From Burkholderiales bacterium UBA2647 (GTDB taxonomy: Bacteria > Pseudomonadota > Gammaproteobacteria > Burkholderiales > Burkholderiaceae_E): a DNA stretch of 30,143 nt. The stretch is taken from the NCBI GenBank assembly GCA_002359635.1, contig DENJ01000090.1, forward strand, positions 65,444 through 95,586, written 5' to 3'. Both the position numbers and the translations under genes were made by a program. A model generated the notes under the pieces. It did not search any database and was not told where the DNA came from. It was given only the letters and a program-made list of their open reading frames with translations. Below, piece by piece: positions 24,686 to 30,143 of the stretch. Each line of letters starts with the position of its first letter. Position 1 is the stretch's first letter.

Positions 24686-26221
24686 CTAGCCCGTTGCGAC
24701 AATCACGCGCAGCAAATTATCGACCGCCTGCCTGGCTGAGGACGCCTTCGGGTGATTGATCATGATACTGAAACTATAACGCTGACCGCTGCGCGATTCG
24801 ATATAACCGGCAAGTGCACGGACTTGGTTGAGTGTGCCCGTCTTAAGCCACAGCTGCCCACGAAAACCGGGCTCGGTTAAGCGTCGCTTCATCGTGCCAT
24901 CGATACCCGCCACCGGAAGACTGTCGCGAAACATCGACGCCATTGGCAAACGCTGTGCCAACTGAAGAATCTTCGTCAGATCCCTTGGACTGAGTCGCTC
25001 ATGACGGGATAAGCCCGAGCCGTTTTCAATCACCAGGGACGGTAAATCAACACGCTGTCCCTGCAACCAGGCACGCAGCCTGTCCCAGGACGCCTGCACC
25101 GTGGCGGGTACCGATGCCTGCGCAGACAGTTGTAACCACAAATGCCTTGAAAGCAAATTGTTGCTGAGCTTGTTGACGTCCATCACAACGTCGAGCAGCG
25201 AGTTACTTGATGTCCACAATAAAAGCTCATGCGGTGCAAGCGCCGCTGCACCGTCGGCGCGTCTAGCATGCCCATGCCATTTGCCGCCTTGTTCAAGCCA
25301 GGCTGCACGGAACAAGCGTTCGGCAAACTCAATCGGGTCCGGGTAGGCGATATAACGTTCGCCTCGGCCACATGCCGTGGGCCAGTTGCCCTCGAGCACG
25401 AGTTTTCTTGCGCTTGACGCATGTTCCGGCTCAAAGTGAAAGGAAAGCGTGGCGTCCTTGCAAGCGATTTGCGGTTTACGCAGATGATCGATAAGTTCTA
25501 GATCATGAAGCGGTGGATCGAGACTTGGCTTTTGCCCACCACCCCAGGCCAGCTTCACAGATCTGAAATTTAGATCTGTTGCAATCGGTGCCACGTTATA
25601 AGGCTGTTGCCATTCACCATCAATCGGAACAACCTGGGACACCTCACCTGCATAGAGTGCGGCATCAAGCAACAAATCGCCGTGAATTTCCTGAAGCCCG
25701 CCAGCCTTGAGCGCGGCAAGGATTTGTCTCAAGTCTTCGATCAATATCTTGGGATCACCGCCGCCACGCAAGACCAAATCACCGTGCAAAACACCGGCAA
25801 TCGGCCTGGCGGTTGCCCGCCAAGCTGTTTTCCAGCGAAAATCAGGCCCAAGCAGCTGCAAAGCAGCAAAGCTTGTCAAGAGTTTCATCGTTGAGGCCGG
25901 ATTCATCGCCTCATCAGCCCGATGTTGCCAGCGAAGCGGCGGACGCTGCGCCGATGAGCGTTGGTGCCCGGGGAAGCGACCCTGTCCGGAGGGCAGCAGC
26001 GCTTGTCCAGCGCGATGCGACCCCTCGATCGGTTCCAGGGCCAAAGCAATCGCCGAACGGGGTAATTGCAGCGTCTTTTCGACATGGTCAAACCACTGCT
26101 CGAGCGCGGCATCTTGTGTCTGCGCCCTCACCCCAGTCACAATGCAAAGGCCAATCAACCAGGCAGCCGACCAAGGCAGGCTCCGACATTTCGCGCTTAA
26201 ATCACAAAGGAAACCGGGCAT
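24686..26221 (-). CDS. dacB: D-alanyl-D-alanine carboxypeptidase/endopeptidase, PBP4 family (peptidase S13)
   Basis: Penicillin-binding serine peptidase that trims or cleaves peptidoglycan cross-links in the periplasm. It has 511 residues from ATG 26221. The signal peptide has core SAAWLIGLCIVTG at about 18-30 and a likely cleavage after VRAQ or nearby. The SxxK catalytic motif is S110-T-M-K113; the SxN motif is SNN in KLSNNLLSRHLW; the KTG motif is in LWLKTGTLNQVRALAGY. The frame stays open 402 bases further upstream, antisense to the SDR gene, but that part is Ser/Arg/Ala-rich and not family-like. An ATG at 26242 is an alternative; neither start has a good Shine-Dalgarno. The start overlaps that of the divergent SDR gene. 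Confidence 0.92.
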   Translation of the reverse strand: MPGFLCDLSAKCRSLPWSAAWLIGLCIVTGVRAQTQDAALEQWFDHVEKTLQLPRSAIALALEPIEGSHRAGQALLPSGQGRFPGHQRSSAQRPPLRWQHRADEAMNPASTMKLLTSFAALQLLGPDFRWKTAWRATARPIAGVLHGDLVLRGGGDPKILIEDLRQILAALKAGGLQEIHGDLLLDAALYAGEVSQVVPIDGEWQQPYNVAPIATDLNFRSVKLAWGGGQKPSLDPPLHDLELIDHLRKPQIACKDATLSFHFEPEHASSARKLVLEGNWPTACGRGERYIAYPDPIEFAERLFRAAWLEQGGKWHGHARRADGAAALAPHELLLWTSSNSLLDVVMDVNKLSNNLLSRHLWLQLSAQASVPATVQASWDRLRAWLQGQRVDLPSLVIENGSGLSRHERLSPRDLTKILQLAQRLPMASMFRDSLPVAGIDGTMKRRLTEPGFRGQLWLKTGTLNQVRALAGYIESRSGQRYSFSIMINHPKASSARQAVDNLLRVIVATG

Positions 26222-26222
26222 G
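26219..26222. other. overlapping divergent start codons of dacB and the SDR gene
   Basis: The CATG at 26219-26222, inside the palindrome GCATGC, supplies ATG 26221-26219 on the minus strand (dacB) and ATG 26220-26222 on the plus strand (SDR). If both starts are right there is no intergenic region, and each promoter and leader lies in the other's coding sequence. Confidence 0.6.
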
Positions 26223-27065
26223 CGACTAAACAATCGCCACATTATTGTGACCGGCGGGGCCCAAGGCATCGGCCTTGCCTGCGCACTTCGTTTTGCACGT
26301 GAAGGGGCTAAAGTCCTGGTGGTCGACAAGCAAGAGGCGCCAGTGCTTGACGGCGAATCCGGTTTCGGCGAAGCAGGCGTTGCAAACGCCGAGCAGGTCG
26401 CGTCGAGCCTCGATCGCGTGGCGTCAACCGACGAACATGTCGCATCAAAGATTGCTTGGTTGCAGGCCGATGTCGCAGAGCGGTCGTCAGCGAAGGCAGC
26501 ATTAGCCATGGGCATTAAGCTTTGGGGCAGGGTCGATGGTTTATTGAATAATGCCGGCATTATCCATGGCTGTAATTTCCTCGACCTCAAGGACGAGGAC
26601 TTCGATCGCGTGCTTGCGGTCAATTTGCGCGGTTATTTCATTTTCAGCCAAGTGATTGCCGCCCATATGGTGGCGGAAAAGATCCAGGGTGCGATCGTCA
26701 ATATGTCAAGCGTTAACGCGTTGCTGGCGATCCCTGACCAACTGCCGTACGCCGTATCAAAAGGAGGGGTGAACCAGCTTACCCGCGTGAGTGCAATGTC
26801 ATTGGCTGAGCATGGGATCCGGGTTAATGCCGTGGGACCGGGCACAATCGCCACCGAACTGGCGCGCCATGCCGTCATGAAATCCGAAGCAGCGAAGCAA
26901 AAAATTCTTTCGCGAACACCGCTTTTGCGCCTTGGAGAACCCGACGAAGTTGCCCAGGTCGCATCGTTCCTGATGAGCGATGAGGCCTCCTATCTCACCG
27001 GCCAAGTGATTTATCCAGACGGTGGCCGGATGGCCTTAAATTACACCGTTTCGCTCCCAAGCTGA
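26220..27065 (+). CDS. short-chain dehydrogenase/reductase (SDR)
   Basis: NAD(P)-dependent oxidoreductase of the classical SDR type, 281 residues. The cofactor loop TGGAQGIG is at residues 11-18; NNAG marks the active-site floor; the catalytic set is S164, Y177 and K181, and the C-terminal end shows YLTGQVIYPDGGR. An acidic residue after strand beta-2 (VVDKQ) favours NAD over NADP. Between beta-2 and beta-3, about 20 residues more than usual are inserted and carry heptad repeats. AAAGGA lies about 9 bases before ATG 26220, supporting this start. An upstream open extension, antisense to dacB, is not family-like. The substrate is not recognisable. It converges on uspA. Confidence 0.88.
   Translation: MRLNNRHIIVTGGAQGIGLACALRFAREGAKVLVVDKQEAPVLDGESGFGEAGVANAEQVASSLDRVASTDEHVASKIAWLQADVAERSSAKAALAMGIKLWGRVDGLLNNAGIIHGCNFLDLKDEDFDRVLAVNLRGYFIFSQVIAAHMVAEKIQGAIVNMSSVNALLAIPDQLPYAVSKGGVNQLTRVSAMSLAEHGIRVNAVGPGTIATELARHAVMKSEAAKQKILSRTPLLRLGEPDEVAQVASFLMSDEASYLTGQVIYPDGGRMALNYTVSLPS
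26394..26456 (+). repeat. three degenerate 21-bp tandem units in the SDR gene
   Basis: The units 26394-26414, 26415-26435 and 26436-26456 encode QVASSLD, RVASTDE and HVASKIA. The preceding GVANAE looks like a decayed fourth unit. The repeats lie between beta-2 and beta-3 of the Rossmann fold (residues 59-79). Confidence 0.65.
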
Positions 27066-27093
27066 ATCAAAAGTCACCACCCACTACCCTATC

Positions 27094-27125
27094 CCCTCAT
27101 GGGGGCATGCTTAGCCCGGTGAGGG
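27094..27125. terminator. possible bidirectional terminator hairpin between SDR and uspA
   Basis: CCCTCA at 27094-27099 pairs with TGAGGG at 27120-27125; an inner GGGC/GCCC stem (27103-27106 with 27114-27117) closes a 7-base loop. It lies in the 68-bp gap between convergent genes. There is no T-run on either side, so intrinsic termination is uncertain. Confidence 0.4.
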
Positions 27126-27133
27126 CACGTGGC

Positions 27134-27595
27134 CTAATCGGCATCCTGAGGCCTGCGATGAACAAGAACCGGTACCCCACTGTGGGTGAGTACTTTTTGG
27201 GTTTCGCTGCCAAGGAGCAATGCGGCGAGGCCTTTTCGCCCGTGAGATGCCATAAAAATTAAATCGCAGGCCTCGTCTTCAGCGACATCAATAATCGTTT
27301 CCCAGACACTGGTATCGAGTTTGGTCAGGGTTTTGCAGTCGACCTGCAAGGCCTCAGCCCGCACCTTGACCGAGGCAAGCAAGCGCTCTGAGGCCTGCAT
27401 CACGGCTTTCTCGTATTCAGCGTCGGTAAATGGCGCGGCGATCGGCATTTCTGCAAAAGCAGGCGGGACAAAAGGCATTTGGATATTCAAAGCCAGCACC
27501 CTGGCGCCTGTCTCAGACGCAAGTTTGAGCGCAGCGTCGACGGCTGCTTCTGCGGGCTCGGAGCCATCGGTTGGAAGAAGAAAGTGCTTGTACAT
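27134..27595 (-). CDS. universal stress protein, UspA family
   Basis: Small cytoplasmic stress protein of 153 residues with a single Usp domain. It begins with the typical YKHFLLPTDGSEPAEAAV and ends with the nucleotide-binding signature GRKGLAALLLGSET, matching the G-2x-G-9x-G(S/T) pattern of ATP-binding Usp proteins, followed by KVLTHSGVPVLVHR. A CAGGGG Shine-Dalgarno lies about 6 bases before the ATG. The role in stress survival is a family inference. It converges on the SDR gene and lies downstream of the threonine aldolase gene in the same direction, with a 105-bp gap that may carry its own promoter. Confidence 0.92.
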   Translation of the reverse strand: MYKHFLLPTDGSEPAEAAVDAALKLASETGARVLALNIQMPFVPPAFAEMPIAAPFTDAEYEKAVMQASERLLASVKVRAEALQVDCKTLTKLDTSVWETIIDVAEDEACDLIFMASHGRKGLAALLLGSETQKVLTHSGVPVLVHRRPQDAD

Positions 27596-27631
27596 GGCAG
27601 GCCCCTGTTAAGTCGTTATAGCCGCTTTGGA

Positions 27632-27659
27632 TCTAGACACAAGGTCGATAGGTTGACAA
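27632..27659 (-). promoter_or_regulatory. possible sigma70-type promoter for uspA
   Basis: On the minus strand TTGTCA (27659-27654) and TCTAGA (27637-27632) are 16 bp apart, with the -10 about 36 bp upstream of the uspA ATG. Both hexamers are imperfect. Confidence 0.35.
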
Positions 27660-27690
27660 AAGGTCGATCCATCACCACCCATGGTCGACC
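27641..27690. repeat. three GGTCGA elements between ltaE and uspA
   Basis: AAGGTCGAT occurs at 27641-27649 and 27660-27668 (19-bp period), and GGTCGACC, itself a palindrome, lies at 27683-27690. The first copy falls within the candidate uspA promoter spacer. It could be an operator array; no regulator is adjacent. Confidence 0.4.
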
Positions 27691-27700
27691 CCTAGGGTTA

Positions 27701-28783
27701 TCAAGTCGCGGGAACGCCAACGCGTTGACCAAATGCTTCGACAAGACCACAAAACGTCTCCAGTGCCTTGTCGCCAAAGTCAAGGTGGGTAACCAGTCGC
27801 AGGGGCCGTCGGTTTAACAGCGCAACACCATGAGCCAACAGATAGTTTGCAAGATGATCCAATCGCGCCGGATCAGTGCCTGGATAAATCCAAACCATAT
27901 TCGTCGCGACCCGAATCTTAATGCCAGGCACTGCGCCTAAAGCTTCCCCAATGGCTGCCGCGCGCCGATGGTCATCGGCAAGGCCCGCGACATGATGTTC
28001 GAGCGCATAGTGTCCGGCTGCGGCCAATAAGCCAGCCTGCCGCATGCCGCCACCGAGCATTTTGCGAATCCGGTGGGCTTTGGCAAGCAGGTTTTTCGAT
28101 CCGAGCAGGACCGAACCCGCTGGGGCGCCCAACCCCTTGGAGAGACAAACAGATACAGAATCGAAGTGACGCACGATTTGCCGGGCATCAATACCTTGAG
28201 CAACGGCTGCGTTATAAAGCCTAGCGCCATCGAGATGGACCGCCAGGCCACGCTCGCGGGCAAATCCTGTCGCTGACGCAATATAGTCTTGCGACATCAC
28301 CTGCCCGCCAAAGGTGTTCTCGAGCGCCAGGAGGCGAGTGCGCGCGAAATGCGGATCGTCGGGTTTGATCGCAGCCGAAAGGCTTTCAATCGCAATCGAT
28401 CCATCGGCAGCCTGCTCAAGTGGCTGCGGCTGAATACTACCCAGGACCGCCGCCCCACCTGCTTCGTATTTGTAGGTGTGGGCAAGTTGCCCGACCAAGT
28501 ACTCGTCGCCACGCTCGCAATGGGCCATCAGTGCACAAAGATTCGACATCGTGCCCGTGGGCATGAATAGGCCCGATTCGAACCCAAGATCTGCGGCAAG
28601 ACGCTCCTGCAACTGATTGACGCAGGGATCGTCGCCAAACACATCGTCTCCAGTCTTTGCCGCTGCCATCGCCATCAACATGCCTGAGGTCGGCCGTGTC
28701 ACCGTATCACTTCGCAGATCGATCCCCAGTGCCTGCCCTGGTTGCCCCTGGATTTTCGCCACTTCAATGACCTGTCCGTACAT
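27701..28783 (-). CDS. ltaE: low-specificity L-threonine aldolase
   Basis: PLP enzyme that cleaves L-threonine/allo-threonine to glycine and acetaldehyde. It has 360 residues, about 20 more than E. coli LtaE, mostly at the N terminus before DLRSDTVTRPTSGM. Seen are DDVFGDDPCVNQLQ near 46, MPTGTMSNL near 74, AHTYKYEAGG near 101, ENTFGGQV near 155, HLDGARLYNA near 183 and the PLP lysine K216 in CLSKGLGAPAGS. The ATG at 28783 has AGGGAG 7 bases upstream, which supports the longer N terminus. It may supply glycine together with the SGAT encoded further left. It is divergent from groES. Confidence 0.93.
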   Translation of the reverse strand: MYGQVIEVAKIQGQPGQALGIDLRSDTVTRPTSGMLMAMAAAKTGDDVFGDDPCVNQLQERLAADLGFESGLFMPTGTMSNLCALMAHCERGDEYLVGQLAHTYKYEAGGAAVLGSIQPQPLEQAADGSIAIESLSAAIKPDDPHFARTRLLALENTFGGQVMSQDYIASATGFARERGLAVHLDGARLYNAAVAQGIDARQIVRHFDSVSVCLSKGLGAPAGSVLLGSKNLLAKAHRIRKMLGGGMRQAGLLAAAGHYALEHHVAGLADDHRRAAAIGEALGAVPGIKIRVATNMVWIYPGTDPARLDHLANYLLAHGVALLNRRPLRLVTHLDFGDKALETFCGLVEAFGQRVGVPAT

Positions 28784-28856
28784 GCTCGCTCCCTGCTGCG
28801 TCGAATCGGAAAACCAAATGCTAGCCTGATCCCCGCATCGGCACCATGGTCAAGGC

Positions 28857-28885
28857 TTGAAAAACCGCCTGAAGTTACGTAGTAT
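28857..28885 (+). promoter_or_regulatory. sigma70-type promoter of groESL
   Basis: TTGAAA at 28857-28862 and TAGTAT at 28880-28885 are separated by an ideal 17 bp. The expected start site near 28892 falls inside the CIRCE element, so repressor binding would block initiation. The CTTGAAA also resembles a heat-shock sigma32 -35, but I see no matching CCCCAT-type -10. Confidence 0.7.
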
Positions 28886-28911
28886 TAGCACTCGCAATGG
28901 TTGAGTGCTAG
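28885..28911. promoter_or_regulatory. CIRCE operator (HrcA site)
   Basis: TTAGCACTC-N9-GAGTGCTAG matches the CIRCE consensus with only the final base changed (A to G). It overlaps the groESL promoter and lies about 90 bp before groES, so HrcA repression of the chaperonin operon is expected; hrcA itself is not in this window. Confidence 0.93.
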
Positions 28912-28999
28912 CAAACCGATAGGCAGCATGCGGTTTCATCGTGACACTTAACCTCGCCTTCGAAAACCCAATGATCTCAACCCACAGGAGCTTATACGC

Positions 29000-29287
29000 A
29001 TGAAACTGCGTCCTTTGCATGATCGCGTGATCGTCAAACGCCTCGATACCGAGCGCAAAACCTCTTCTGGCATCGTCATCCCCGACAACGCCGCCGAAAA
29101 ACCTGACCAGGGCGAAATCCTTGCAGTCGGCAACGGCAAGATCCAGGAAGACGGCCATGTGCGTCCGATGGCAGTCAAAGTCGGCGACAAGGTGCTCTTT
29201 GGCAAATACAGCGGCCAGACCGTGAAGGTTGACGGCGAAGAACTGCTGGTCATGCGCGAAGAAGACATCATGGCTGTGGTGGAGTAA
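29000..29287 (+). CDS. groES: co-chaperonin GroES
   Basis: Heptameric lid of the GroEL folding chamber, 95 residues, the usual length. It begins MKLRPLHDRVIVKR; the mobile loop ERKTSSGIVIPDNAAEKP is at about residues 17-34, and the roof and C-terminal part GEELLVMREEDIMAVVE is typical. An AGGAG Shine-Dalgarno lies about 10 bases before the ATG. The gene follows a CIRCE-controlled promoter and is 56 bp before groEL. Lysine codons are a mixture of AAA and AAG, as elsewhere in the window. Confidence 0.98.
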   Translation: MKLRPLHDRVIVKRLDTERKTSSGIVIPDNAAEKPDQGEILAVGNGKIQEDGHVRPMAVKVGDKVLFGKYSGQTVKVDGEELLVMREEDIMAVVE

Positions 29288-29343
29288 TCCAGCACGATTT
29301 TTCGCTGATTTGAACGCATTTGAATTTTTTGGAGTAATTAACG

Positions 29344-30143
<800 letters not shown>

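Noticed and set aside
25707..26219. N-terminal 171-residue extension of the SDR
   Set aside because: It is antisense to dacB; the SDR cofactor motif normally begins within about 10 residues of the start, and a Shine-Dalgarno precedes ATG 26220.
26222..26623. N-terminal 134-residue extension of DacB
   Set aside because: It is antisense to the SDR core, rich in Ser, Arg and Ala, and precedes a clear signal peptide that should be at the N terminus.
27641..27690. Short repeats read as a CRISPR fragment
   Set aside because: Units are only 6-9 bp with unequal spacing, there are no spacer-repeat units of normal size and no cas genes nearby.

Overview
The window reads as a chromosomal segment of a betaproteobacterium, most likely order Burkholderiales. 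This rests on gene content and order: tkt-gap-pgk-pyk-fba running into purC-purE-purK-tsaC, a Burkholderiales-type short lytic transglycosylase, a long FAD/Fe-S 2-hydroxyacid dehydrogenase beside a class V aminotransferase, and a CIRCE-controlled groESL. GC content looks to be in the upper fifties by eye. Coding density is very high: no gap exceeds about 220 bases, and I see no tRNA, rRNA, insertion sequence, prophage or CRISPR. Both edges cut genes (tsaC on the left, groEL on the right), so the window may be a whole contig.

Layout. 1-11851 (minus strand) is one long tight gene row, read right to left: transketolase, GAPDH, phosphoglycerate kinase, pyruvate kinase, Calvin-type class II aldolase, a zinc-free quinone oxidoreductase-like MDR protein, then purC, purE, purK and tsaC/sua5. 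Spacing is 1-50 bp or overlapping except at the long 5' leader, so co-transcription of sugar-phosphate and purine genes is likely. 12006-14124 (plus) holds a natural fusion of S-adenosylmethionine decarboxylase and spermidine synthase, followed by overlapping rsmE. 14107-19598 (minus) holds a FAD/Fe-S dehydrogenase translationally coupled to a malic enzyme-phosphotransacetylase hybrid. 19693-22119 (plus) holds two PLP aminotransferases, the first serine-glyoxylate type. 22137-22904 (minus) is a membrane-anchored lytic transglycosylase; 23083-24657 (plus) is ubiD; 24686-26221 (minus) is a DacB/PBP4 D,D-carboxypeptidase whose start codon overlaps that of a divergent SDR dehydrogenase (26220-27065). 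Then come a UspA protein and a threonine aldolase (minus), and groES-groEL (plus).

Functional picture. The row is mostly housekeeping: lower glycolysis/pentose phosphate, IMP synthesis, t6A tRNA modification, polyamines, anaplerosis (malic enzyme), glyoxylate/hydroxypyruvate and serine/glycine metabolism (SGAT, threonine aldolase), ubiquinone synthesis, cell wall turnover and chaperonin. No new defence or mobile system is visible. The points worth a second look are the SpeD-SpeE fusion with all SpeD catalytic residues kept, an insertion in UbiD that opens with a perfect 24-bp palindrome, the palindromic overlapping start codons of dacB and the SDR gene, heptad repeats in the SDR, a hexapeptide-repeat tail on TsaC at the window edge, and an abrupt change in codon use inside groEL close to the right edge that could be recombination or an assembly join.
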